The notes under the pieces are model-generated. The model saw only the letters and a list, made by a program, of their open reading frames with translations, was not told the DNA's origin and searched no databases. A stretch of DNA of 64,000 nt from Hyalella azteca (lineage: Eukaryota; Arthropoda; Malacostraca; Amphipoda; Hyalellidae). A program made the translations under genes and the position numbers. Within the stretch, counting starts at the first letter, position 1; each line of letters starts with the position of its first letter. Below, piece after piece: positions 43,501-53,099 of this stretch. The DNA lies in contig NW_025945902.1 of NCBI RefSeq assembly GCF_000764305.2, forward strand, positions 1-64,000, read 5' to 3'.

Positions 43501-46500
43501 GAGAAAGTTTTTTCTTATAAAACATATCAATTCTCATAGGTCTGAATACTGATGTATATTTTTCAACATTTTGTAACATGGGAGTAAGTCGGCATTATAT
43601 GATAACGTAATTTTAGAAGCATAGCTTTAAGCTATTTTGAACGCCCTTTAAAAAAATGAGTGCCCCGAGAAATAATTATCCGACCTCCGGCCTCGGACAA
43701 AACTATTCAGAAGCTATGTTAAATAACTGCCTATGTCTCTCGCCTCGCGAGCATCGGCATTCGATGGCGAGAAAATCTCTTATCGCCCGGGCGCCGGAAT
43801 CTCTTGGACGCTCAATTTTTAGTGGCCAGGATAAATTTTGGCTTTAATGGCTGAGCATTTGCGTCTCCAGACGGCAGCCGTACGTTAGGAACATTAATGA
43901 AATTAGAGGCGCAATGGCATTTGTTCCGAGTAATATGACATGAAATATTCTGCAAGTTCAAGCAATTGTCGAGCTTTAGCAGCCGTGGGAGACTCGCCAG
44001 TATAACCTCAGCCTTGATTATTTCCTGGCAATAACTGAATGGCTTCGTGACCAGGGCCTATACTTTCAAAAAAAGTTAAGAGATCGTAAGTTCATCAGCC
44101 AATCATTGATGTCCTTTTAAGCAAAATCCACCAATCATAGACAAGAAAATAGAGCGTAAGTACTTACGTTCACTTAGCGAGTTTTGAAAGTATGGCCCCT
44201 GAGGACAGCCCAGATGATGCAATGCCTTCAGTTGTGTCTGAGATTATCCCGGTAATAATACGCCAAGCTACTGAAAATTATTCAGTGTAAACAAATCTTC
44301 GACGATTGCTGTCACGCGTGGTTTACGATTCTTTACCTTCGGTAATCTCCAATTTGCAGCGGATCTATGGAAATTTTAAATCCACTCAAAAAATAGCACT
44401 GTTCGTTTTTATTGACTGTTTGCCACAGGTCGACAAGGATTATACTTTGGTCTGGGAAATTTGTGATGAAAAATTCCTTTTGCCTGGTAATTATAAATTT
44501 GTTAAAATAGGGACCTTTTATATCGCTCAGTGCAGTTGAATAGGTTCAAATTCTTTCGGCTTCGATTACTTCCTGTAGCCGTTATCCTCTATAACATTGC
44601 TCTCTTATCCTCCAGGTCTTTGTATCAAGGAGCTCGTGACAGTCAAATTGCCAATTAAATTATTATCAATTCATGATATCGACCAGTCAAGTCATTAATC
44701 AATATAAATGTTCAAATATTGGGCAGGTCACTACATGTATGTTGACACGTCAGTCAACGGTGACTGGAAGGACGTGGCTCGGCTCTATTCTCCAGTCCTA
44801 CAGCCGTTCGTGATCAGTCCCACGTGCGCGACGCTGTGGGTGTATAAGCCCATGAACGACACAGGTAATGCGAACTCACATCAATTGTTAATGTACCACG
44901 AATGAAATATAAAGTTTTTATCTCTCTATCTCTTTGCACTGTTATTAAATCATCTGATAAAATATCCATCAGTTGTTCCATTCCATTTTTTTTTTGTATA
45001 TGTACAGACGGGTGATGGGAGTACAGACCATTTGATGTATATTTCTCTGTAACTAAAGAGGAGCTTGAGAATTTTTTTTCGTTTTTTTGGCACATTTTCT
45101 CATAAAAAGTGTTATTGAATTACTCTGGCTTTGAAAAATTGAGTTAAATATAAATTAGTGCTTACTATTTAAAATTAACTGCCAATAATGCTTTCCTCCT
45201 GCATAAATTCGAAGGAGAACTGAACATCTACGCTAAACCCGAGAGCGAAGATCTTGATATCCTAGCACCGGAGGTTTCCATCACGGACGAGGCTTGGGCT
45301 GACTGGCATCTTGTGTACATATCCCTGCAAGACATCGACGAGCCATTTCAGGTAGACATCTTTTAGCTCGGAAATTTATTATTGCAGATACCAATCCCCT
45401 GAACAGAAAGCCGCCATCTTCCTTACACCTGTAGGCAAGATGGCTTTAATTCCAGAGATTATTTGGCTCTGGGTTGTGTTGGCTGTTGTTGGATTCGATA
45501 CGCAGTGTCGTCCTACCAAACGCTTCCCTAATTTCAGTGCTGATGTGCAAGTATTAGTAAATATGCCAGGTGTTCGGCACGTACAAAACAATATAAGTTT
45601 AAAAATAACTTTTTAAAGACCCTTTTTAAGAGGCCAGTGTTTTCGATGTTAAACATGTACTATGAATTTTTCACTTTATTTTTAAATAATAGAAAAAATA
45701 TTTTGAATTTTTTAAAACGTTTTTCTTAGTTTAGCTTCGCGTTTGTTTGTTTGTTTGTTTGTTTGTTTGTTGTTAACATTGACAACGAAAATTAACCCAC
45801 TTCTGATTGCTCTAGAGCTCTGAAATTCGGCATGCAGGCTATTTTCGCCTAACAATTTTAGATACATTCATAAAAACTAGCAATTAGAGACCTAAATTAG
45901 CTTAATTGAGTAAAGTATATATATATAGTATATATATATAGTATGACGGGCAGGTAAGGCTATCCTGCATCAATAAAAAAATCAAAAAATAAAAAAAAAA
46001 TAAAAAAAAATAAAAAAAAATACCTAATGTTACCACAGATGAACAACGCTAGGGACCGATTCATGACAAATTAGAATAAATTCAGCGCGTTTGAGCGTTA
46101 GGTTATTAACTCACAGGTTAATGTTTTTCTTACAAACTTTGAGATATAGCCTGCCAATCTGTTTATAATCGCTCATTTTTTATCGTTATCACAGGTTAAT
46201 GTTTTTTCTTACAAACTTTGGGGTATAGCCTGCCAATCTGTTTATAATCGCTCATTTTTAATCGTTATAGTATTTAGGGTGTATTGTTAAAAGTCAAAAG
46301 GGTTTGAATCATAATTTTTTGATAATTCAGAAATAGATGATGTAGTTGCTCTATTGCCTCGACAAAGTAGTTCAGGAAAAAGCTTCTTGCTTAGCTTGAT
46401 ATTTTTGAAGCATGATATGAACTTCAAATGAACACAACCATAAATTTTTTTAACATGAATATCACGTGCCGTGCAGCACAAAGTTAGACATATTCTTAAT

Positions 46501-48699
46501 TGACTGGACTTTGATGAAGCGTCTTTCTCGCATTCAACTAGAGTTCAAGCATTTTTTGAGCATTTGATGATGATTTTTTTCAAGTATTTGATGGTTTACA
46601 TTTTTAGTTCAATATCTAATTTCATCGCAGCAAAATTGCAAGAAATATATAACTGCATAGAAATATGATCACAGGAGCGCAAAGGCATTATAACCGACAG
46701 AGAAAGTAATGAGTCTCGTTAAATTGAAATATGAATTGCGCTTCGCAAAATTCCATCTCTTTGCACTGTTAGTAAATTAACTGATACAAAATCCATTAGT
46801 TGTTCCATTATTTTTTTTTTACAGACGGGTGACGGGAGTATTATAAGTGGGGTTAATAATTATTTAATAATTTATTCTACACATGTGAGTAGGATAAATT
46901 ATTTCCATAATTTATTCTACTCATGTGAGTAGGATAAATTATTTCCAGTTACAATGTACGGCTCGTGCAGATCGTGGTGGAGGCTGTGTGGGGGGACGGC
47001 TACATGAGTGACGTCGCAATTGATGATTTCTTAGCCACGTACGGAATGAACTGCATTGACCTCGAGGTCGAGTTCAAAAGGCAGAGCAAGACGGAGGCCC
47101 ATAACGTCTCAAGTAAGTACTAGAAACACCTTATGTTGCCGCAATAATAATAGTTTTACTTTACCGATGACTGTGAATCATTGGAACTTCGTTTGGGGCT
47201 ACAATATTATTTATTTAGAAAGTTTGTTTCCTAAAAAACAGCAAGGAATAATTAAGTCTGCGATCCTTCAAAAAGTTTAATATCATCTACAGTTCTAAAA
47301 AATAGAATATTATGTCTTCCAGCTTTGCAGATGCAACTCATATATGAATTCACATGGAATGACCGCGCGTTTTTTATTCGAATTCTCAATTTCGTACAGT
47401 AATGCACTGCTTTCAGATCCAGACTCCTCGTGGCTACCAATTCCCACGCAGACGTCTCAAAACGTCATCACCTCAGGACCGGCCCCAACCTCCACCACCC
47501 TGGAGCAGCGCACCTTGTCTTCGACCACGACGACACAAAAACCTACCACGTCTTCGCTAAGTACTCCCGTCAACGCCGTCACACCACCCAACCCCACTAC
47601 CACTACAACTACCACTACAACTACAACCAGCAGTGTTAAGCCCACTACTCCCTCAACTACCGTTAAGGCCTCGACGTCAACCACTACCAGATCCTCTACA
47701 ATCATAACTACTACTTCGAAGAAGCCATTCACGGCTATCACTATAAAGCCCACTGATAAATCTACTACCAAACAATCCATAACAAAATCCACCACCTCAA
47801 AGCCAACAACAAAATCAACCACCTCAAAGCCAACAACAAAATCTACCACCCAAAAACCAACAACAAAATCCACCAGTCAACGGCTGACGACAACAAAAGT
47901 AGCGGTAACCAAAACTTCGACGCAGGCCCCACCAGCAGACTTGCCTGTGTCTGATGAAGTAAAATCACCCGAACAGGAGAAACAATTTTCTGTATTCTTA
48001 TCAATTCTACTTATCAGTTTAGGAATCGTCTTTATCGTTGCATTATTAATTTTCATGTACAAGAAGTGTGATACTCTAAGGCAGCTTAAGTTTTCGGAAG
48101 ATTCTGACGTAAAATACTTGCAACAAGGTGACGATGAGTCAAATGGTTTTGGGGATTCCGATTCTCTGGTGTACCATCCAAGAAGTCGATCGGTGCCATC
48201 AGGTAGCAATTATTCTTCGCCATCTACATCCTCCGCATCCTCCATGCATTCTGACATTGGAGACTGCGCTAATTTGGTCCGGAAGCCAATTAGACCTCCT
48301 CCTCCCGTTCCGTTAGCTGCAGCTGCAGCGTCTAGGAGACCTGCCATTGAAGACATTTCCAGTGAAGCAGACATTTGCGATCCACGCTCTTCGCCCTTGT
48401 CGTCCTCACTGATATCGTGGGCCGAATCTTCTCAGATGACGGAAGTGCCACTCATGCAGGCAACGGACACTCCAACCTCGTCCACAAACTCGCCTTCTCT
48501 TGGTGGTGCGGGCAACGTCGGTGTCACTGAAGGTGCGTACAATATTGGTTCCACTCAGCGTGGTGCGCACAATTTGCTGGGTTCCCAGAGCGATACGCAC
48601 AATAATGGATCTTCTTCAGTAAACTACTCGCCGTACAGCTCTCCAACGCTACCTCCTCCTGTACCTCCACGGTCTCACGGAGGTGGAACGGCAATTTAG
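31498..48699 (+). CDS. Sushi-MAM type I membrane protein (8 coding exons)
   Basis: Cell-surface protein of unknown function. Coding exons: 31498-31567, 35594-35758, 36117-36281, 36602-36763, 44727-44864, 45215-45351, 46971-47112, 47417-48699; phases agree and give 753 residues. Residues 1-22 are a signal peptide (RLLLLLSVAMFASHA). Two Sushi/CCP domains follow (about 27-78 and 82-132), then one MAM domain (about 138-312), a Thr-rich stalk (about 345-497, likely O-glycosylated), one transmembrane helix (about 517-541, ILLISLGIVFIVALLIFMY, then KK) and a tail of about 210 residues with RPPPPVP and PPPVPPR, which could bind SH3 or WW proteins. MAM and Sushi domains usually mediate adhesion or ligand binding; the specific role here is not known. 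Confidence 0.9.
31690..31990 (+). repeat. 19-bp tandem array in intron 1 of the Sushi-MAM gene
   Basis: About 16 units of TTGGATGATATGTATAACA with variants. It begins about 120 bases after the donor and, unlike the coronin arrays, does not include the splice site. Confidence 0.92.
32591..35250 (-). pseudogene. Degraded non-LTR retrotransposon (LINE), antisense in intron 1
   Basis: Read on the minus strand, 35240-34780 gives endonuclease-like pieces (PGYDCF-like, VWCEISLQ, LDWTNRSS, LLQHVTKP, TPNILDFVFT). 34770-33885 gives the linker (NPKAFFLYASSKCKAN, PDGFHP), and 33711-32800 gives reverse transcriptase (GNHRPVSFAK, EYQHGFISGRS, LGVYVDKELKFSKHIEAQVS, ATRIIPGL, VTDWWNSLPDD). Stops and frameshifts are frequent. 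The RT catalytic core with the FADD box is missing between VVDA and the KVINL segment, a deletion near 33485. The 3' end runs to a TAGAATAGAATAG tract at about 32591. Jockey/CR1-like by appearance; clade not determined. Confidence 0.88.
33719..33877 (+). mobile_element. Structured dispersed element, copy B, inserted in the LINE
   Basis: Interrupts the LINE reading frame between the segment before the conserved TPIF-K motif and DKSCSGNHRPVSF. It is flanked by TTTTTAA on the left (33712-33718) and TTTTTAA on the right (33878-33884), a probable target-site duplication in a T-rich site. It contains an exact 16-base palindrome ACTCACTGCAGTGAGT at 33850-33865. Confidence 0.88.
35594..35758 (+). CDS. 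Sushi-MAM gene exon 2, Sushi domain 1
   Basis: Residues 24-78. One exon encodes one CCP module with four cysteines (LCPRI, FRC, VTC, PKC) and the Trp of GTWRG before the last Cys. Symmetrical phase 1-1, the usual arrangement for shuffled extracellular modules. Acceptor CATCGCAG, donor gtgaga. Confidence 0.92.
36117..36281 (+). CDS. Sushi-MAM gene exon 3, Sushi domain 2
   Basis: Residues 79-133, again 165 nt and phase 1-1. Cysteines in SGCNGEF, FECDHGYQL, LSCNGRRW and PTCE fit the CCP consensus, including the GY and RRW features. Confidence 0.93.
36602..36763 (+). CDS. Sushi-MAM gene exon 4, MAM domain start
   Basis: Residues 134-187: YDCNFEESNCGWTSE, MRWTRTQGRP and SIDHTYNN match the N-terminal third of MAM domains. 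Donor gtaagt at 36764, followed by a long 8-kb intron. Confidence 0.92.
37945..38195 (+). repeat. Two adjacent minisatellites, 23 bp and 26 bp
   Basis: About seven units of GTCTCGTCTCTAACGCGCC with GTCA run straight into four units of AGCAAGGTGGGTCTAGCAGA with CGACCC. Both are GC-rich compared with the intron around them. The second unit contains CAAG|GTGGGT, which resembles a 5' splice site. Confidence 0.9.
39855..39990 (+). mobile_element. Structured dispersed element, copy C
   Basis: Same order as the other copies (CGCATTTTCTCATTTATGG, short TCCG/TCTG core, GTCGACGAGAAATGCGCTC, CTGCAATGAG, GAGTTAT). Flanked by TTTTTAG on the left and TTTTTTTA on the right, consistent with a T-rich target. 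Confidence 0.85.
42165..42715 (+). repeat. About 57-bp tandem array in intron 4
   Basis: About ten imperfect units built from GAGTCTAATATATGGCTCAA and TTTAGACCTGAGTCTAATAC plus GGTGTTATTTAACCCT. Half-units without the GGTGTTATT block occur at the right end. AT-rich, no coding sense. Confidence 0.9.
44052..44201. mobile_element. 150-bp MITE-like element, hAT-type ends
   Basis: Left end CAGGGCCTATACTTTCAAAA and right end (inverted) CAGGGGCCATACTTTCAAAA form imperfect terminal inverted repeats of about 20 bases. CAGGG-type ends are typical of hAT elements. I could not see a clear 8-bp target duplication, so the assignment is tentative. Confidence 0.6.
44727..44864 (+). CDS. Sushi-MAM gene exon 5, MAM domain middle
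   Basis: Residues 188-233: GHYMYVDTS, ARLYSPVLQP and CATLWVYKP, the central MAM beta strands with the third cysteine. Phase 1-1; donor gtaatg. Confidence 0.93.
44927..45022 (+). repeat. About 90-bp dispersed duplicate, copy 1 (intron 5)
   Basis: Runs from CTCTTTGCACTGTTATTAAAT-like sequence through a poly-T tract to ACAGACGGGTGATGGGAG. A second copy with point differences and small gaps lies at 46752-46840 in intron 6. Both have a polypyrimidine tract followed by CAG, so both look like acceptors, but neither leads into an open MAM reading frame. Confidence 0.75.
45215..45351 (+). CDS. Sushi-MAM gene exon 6, MAM domain
   Basis: Residues 234-279: GELNIYAKPESED, WADWHLVYISLQ and EPFQ. Acceptor is AAATTCGAAG, poor in pyrimidines, but required by the phase. 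Donor CAG|gtagac, phase 0. Confidence 0.9.
45352..46970 (+). repeat. Intron 6 of the Sushi-MAM gene: simple repeats and two duplications
   Basis: Holds a GTTT tract (about 45743-45770), a TATATAG stretch (45918-45945) and a poly-A-rich tract (about 45975-46020). Also a 78-bp tandem duplication at 46112-46269 starting CACAGGTTAATG, and two tandem copies of the hairpin TTTATTCTACTCATGTGAG plus TAGGATAAA at 46865-46947. None contains the splice sites. Confidence 0.85.
46971..47112 (+). CDS. Sushi-MAM gene exon 7, MAM domain end
   Basis: Residues 280-326: IVVEAVWGDGYMSDVAIDDF then GMNC, the conserved MAM closing motif (I-A-I-D-D) and last cysteine, then a charged juxtadomain segment. Acceptor GCTCGTGCAG, donor A|gtaagt, phase 1. 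Confidence 0.93.
47417..48699 (+). CDS. Sushi-MAM gene exon 8, stalk, transmembrane helix and tail
   Basis: Residues 327-753 in one 1283-nt exon. A Thr-rich stalk has a run of 11 Thr and repeats of the type KSTTSKPTT; then a single hydrophobic helix followed by KK, and a Ser/Pro-rich tail with KPIRPPPPVP, five Ala and a final LPPPVPPRSHGGG. The stalk repeat suggests slippage-prone length variation. Stop TAG at 48697. Confidence 0.93.
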
Positions 48700-49091
48700 A
48701 GGGAATCGGAATTCGTCCACAATTTCCGGAATTGTGGACAACACCACAATTTGTCCTAATTTCAGCCTCAATATTAATTAAATATCGATAGAGGTGCAGA
48801 AATGTTTTTCTGAAAACTCATTTATTTATGTGAATTATTCGAAACCTCCAGCTAGTCGTCGAAAGAGCGTGAAATTATTTTGCCCCCCCCCCCGGTTAAT
48901 TTTAGAGAGTCGGAACATAATATTTAATACTGATAGAGCATTAGAGAAAGAGATACAAACATCCCTTAAATTTAAATTATGATAGATCTATGTTGAACCA
49001 AGATTTCATCATGATGATTAATGCCATTGTGTAGTCACGATCATTTATAAAATATAAAAATTCTAATGCGTAGCCAGAAAATTAGGAACTG

Positions 49092-49097
49092 AATAAA
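49092..49097 (+). terminator. Possible polyadenylation signal of the Sushi-MAM gene
   Basis: AATAAA about 390 bases after the stop codon, the first canonical hexamer in the 3' flank that I noticed. Not confirmed; a later site is possible. Confidence 0.35.
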
Positions 49098-49099
49098 TT

Positions 49100-51000
49100 T
49101 TTGTAGGATATCTCAGAGTGATTCTCCGTGTAGATAGAAAAACCACAACCCCAAAGCAATTTGTCTACTGCGCTTCCAGAAATTAAGTAATTCCTGATTA
49201 AAATTTTATTAGTTTTATTAGATATTAGGTCAGTCGCGAATTGAATCAATTGGGGTCAAATTGTGCTGAGTTTCACACAGTTGTATAAAATATGTCCGGA
49301 ACTGGAGTTGAATTAAAATGGTTAACATTAACCATTTCTACGAACAAATCAAATTTAATGGAATTATTTTTCGCTTGGCATGCAATATATCAAGCTATGT
49401 GAATTAGCCATCTAATAATCTTATAAACCTCACGTTCATAAAGGACAGAATTCTCTCCATCTCTGTTCCACATGGCATGCAGAAAGGTCAGCCTCGTAAT
49501 GCCATCGTTCTCATTTGACGGACTACGTCATTAAAGCTAAATTAGTGACTTGACAAACATAATGTAGGTCTCGTGCTGCACTTCCCGGGGACCATTACGA
49601 GTGACACTTGCTCGCGTGGGCGACTGTCAAATTCACAGATGCTTTCCGAATGTCTATGTTACAAGTCGTAAAATGTTTAATTTTCGAAAATTTTGATGCG
49701 GTAGACTGCTGAGATTATATTATTGTTAAATCTAAGTTGCGTGATGCGGTTCTGACAGAGAGGAGTACAGGACTTATGTACGTTGGACGCTTTAAAGTTA
49801 TTACCAAAGTTTGACTACCATAAAATGAATATATATTATCATAAAGAGTTATCCAATAATCATGATATCGTATAAATTTATGTTCCTACAAACGTAGCTA
49901 TAAATTTGTGTTTGCCTTCTGACTGATATCAAACTCATTATCAACTGGGAAATGTCAATTAAATGTACCAAATTTTATTTAAATGAAAGGATAAAACTTT
50001 TTTCAGGTTGGTGAATACCATAGATTCGTCTATTAGAAAGAAAATGACATATCAAACATTAAAAAGTCTGTAATATTTAAGGTTAAAAGAAAAATTTATT
50101 ATTCATCAATAAACTCTAAATTAATAAATCTATGTAAAATTTAAAATAAATAAATCTCAACTTAAATAAAATGCTTTATATTTCTTAGATATAAATATCT
50201 CTTGCATTTAGATCAATTTTTACCCATGAAAATTTTTTCAAAAGACTATTTTAAATCTACAATAACAGTAGATGACTAAATAATTTTCAGAAAGCGGTCA
50301 ATATTTTTCTTAATAAATCAGCTCAATTTTTTTTGGCGAAATCTAACTTTGAGGAACACTGGTAAAGTATATTTGCAAATTAATAGAGTGTAATTACCAA
50401 TAACATTTATTCAATATATCTGTATTTAGATCAATGGTAAATGTGAACTCTTCGAAACGCATCTGTCACTTGCTAGTTTCTGCACTAGATTACCGTGAAT
50501 TAAATGCCTCAATAATTACTATTCAATAGTTTATAATGTCAGCTATTGTTAAATTCACATTATGAAGGTGCCAAAATTCAGTGCAAAGGCCTAAAAGATA
50601 TTTGCATCAAAAATTTCAACAAAACGACTTGGAATGAAATTGTATACGTAGATACATTTACGTTAACTTGAAACCGTCTTCAGATAAATTTTGTCGCGAG
50701 AGTTCAAATTCTTGTCTCATGCAACAAAAAATAGTTTAACAGAGCATGCAGCAAAAAATACATTTATGAAAATATTGTTTTGGTCGGAATTAAGCAACGC
50801 GTTTTTTCAGTGCCTCAATGACCTCGTTGCACTTCACCGTGCTACGCATTAATGCTGCGGCTTTTGATTTATTATTTCAGTAATACTTAATCATCAATAG
50901 AAGAAAAAAAGTTCTCATTCCGGGAGAGATTGGCTTCTCTCTAAACAAAAACCCCGTTGCCAAATTTCAAGAAGCATTTGTAACATCATAAAACTTCAGG
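49100..51000. other. Intergenic AT-rich DNA
   Basis: No exon, RNA gene or repeat that I can support. The sequence is uniformly AT-rich with stop codons in all frames. Confidence 0.6.
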
Positions 51001-51029
51001 TCAGCAAATCACAATATATTTTCCAGCTA

Positions 51030-51312
51030 AATCCGCTCGTACCACGAGTGAAGCCTGCATCAAGGATAAAACAAGAACTTACTATCACCGTCGGAGTTTT
51101 TGTATCACCTGTCCAAGAGACGGCGTCTCAAAGCCGTTCTTACGGCAAGTGGTGGTATTTTTCACGCTTATTTAAATCCGCTCGTGCAACGAGTGAAGCC
51201 TGCATCGAGGATAAAACAAGAACTTACTATCACCGTCGGAGTTTTTGTATCACCTGTCCAAGAGCCGGCGTCTCAAAGCCGTTCTTATACGGCAAGTGGT
51301 GGCATTTTTCAC
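51030..51312 (+). repeat. Tandem duplication of about 145 bp, GC-richer than its surroundings
   Basis: Two copies beginning AAATCCGCTCGT at 51031 and about 51174, sharing ATAAAACAAGAACTTACTAT, CACCGTCGGAG and AGCCGTTCTTA with few differences. A 125-codon open frame (51048-51425) runs through both copies, but in different frames of the unit, so it is probably not coding. Confidence 0.85.
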
Positions 51313-52779
51313 GCGCCAGAAGAAGGCCTCTGAACCATCAGCCTGATGGGGCCATTATTCTCACTCATGAGAAGCTTCTCTTTGCCTTGCTTGCAATGGC
51401 TGGTATCAAGTGGCATCAAGTGTGAATTTCCACAGACATAAACTTCTATTGTCCTTTCATCGTTGCTTTGACAGCACAACGTTTTTTTCCAAACTATTTC
51501 ATCCCTTTCTTTTGATTCTAAATAGTAATTTGATCATCCAAAGCAATGATTGAGCCTTTCACTGACAGTTAAAAATTTAATGAAAAGTGATTATAATGAT
51601 GGAGCAAGTTTTCGATGAGGGAAAGCGCAAGAAATTTCCCACCGTTCGTTGATTTTTTAATTTCTAAACGGAATTTAGTTATTAGTAATGTTGGAGTAAT
51701 ATTAAGATCAGTTCAGGGTAAGTTCACATGTATTAGACTTAGAGGCATGGAACTGGCAACCAGATTCTCCTTTTGAATGCTACAGTTATAAATTAATTCG
51801 AACCATTAAGCTTAATAAATTAAATTTCAACTTGCTTAAACCAAGAGCTGACGATGTAGATAAAAGCTGTATTATTATTACTAGCTTTTGACGTCATTTA
51901 ATTACTTTCCCTTCTTTTAAACAAATTCCTCAACTTTACTATTCCATTCAGAAGCATTCATCTCAATCTGATTTCACCTCATTTCAATATTACATCTTCT
52001 AAAAGTGCACTGAGTGCCAACAATAAACTCAGCTGTGTAGTGGTTCAAATTGAAAACGATTTGTTATGCTCACAATTGTCATTTTGCAGTTTAGAACTGT
52101 GCAGTTAGTTGCTATATCGCCATTTATTTATCCCATCATCACTATGTTGCAGTATCACCCATACTTTCAATTTCAGGTTCATCGACTATTATTCTTTGGC
52201 GCTGGTGATGGTTTTGGTTGACGCCTGCACTGTAATTCTCGATCACCTAATTCAACCCATTACGGACTCCTTCATTTACGTAGACAACACGATGGCACCA
52301 ATATAATCTTTATTAAGCGACAATTTTAACTTTCAAATTTTTGCTAATATGAAGACTTGCGCAAAACTCGCCGAAATCTAATGAAATCTTTAATGTCTGA
52401 TTTGTAATCTTAAACCTTTGAGCTACGATTGTATAAAATCATCCATGAAAGAGCCTCGCTGTTCCATTTGAGTAGGTCTTGAGCTCCTGTACTCATTAGC
52501 CAATCTTTTGAAAGATGACTGCTACTCCGCCGAGCTCATCGTCTGGGTGAACAGTCGTGAGCCGTCATTGAACTGCCGGCATCGTTATTAAATAGCTAAC
52601 GAGAGGCTCTTGAGGCGCTTATGTTTCAGTCACAAAAATTGGCTGCATCTGAAGAAAAGTGCGTCATCAATAAGACTGGCCATTGGCTTTTGTGGAGAAG
52701 CAACGGCGCAGTTTCAGTAGACGGCAGAAGAGATGAAATGCGAGAGCCACGAAGCGTTATCATCTAAATTCTAAAGCAA

Positions 52780-53057
52780 CAGATTAAGCGCCACATCTCA
52801 GCTCTGAAGAAGTTATGGCATCAAAAGCAGCTGATCATGCGCAAAATCTCAGCTCTGAAGAAGTTAAGGCATCAAAAGCAGCTGATCAGACGAAAATTCT
52901 CAGCTTTGAAGGAGTTGAGGCATCAAAAGCAGCTGATCAGGTGCAAAATCTCAGCTCTGAAGAAGTTAAGGCATCAAAAGCAGCTGATCAGGTGCAAAAT
53001 CTCAGCTCTGAAGAAGTTGAGGCATCAACAGCAGCTGATCAGGCGCAAAATTATTAG
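52780..53057 (+). repeat. 51-bp tandem array with an open 80-codon frame
   Basis: Five units of GCATCAAAAGCAGCTGATCA then GGTGCAAAATCTCAGCTCTG and AAGAAGTTAAG. From an ATG at 52815 each unit reads ASKAADQVQNLSSEEVK in the same frame, ending at 53057. A short acidic repeat peptide is conceivable, but there is no splice or family support. Confidence 0.85.
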
Positions 53058-53099
53058 ATTGGAAGCTGTTGGGACAACAACATGCAGCAGCATTCTTTT

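Larger units (their letters stand above)
36764..44726 (+). other. Intron 4 of the Sushi-MAM gene, 8 kb
   Basis: No coding exon seen; the MAM domain is continuous across the two flanking exons. Contains the tandem arrays at 37925-38195 and 42165-42715, structured element copy C, a 16-base perfect palindrome CTCAGCTCGAGCTGAG at 41147-41162 and a MITE-like element at 44052-44201. The remainder is unremarkable AT-rich DNA. Confidence 0.8.

Noticed and set aside
45085..45115. Possible fifth copy of the structured element (GGCACATTTTCTCAT)
   Set aside because: Only about 15 bases match; the microsatellite core and the second arm are missing.
47457..47873. 138-codon minus-strand open frame rich in Val
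   Set aside because: Mirror of the Thr-rich stalk coding sequence (ACN codons read in reverse).
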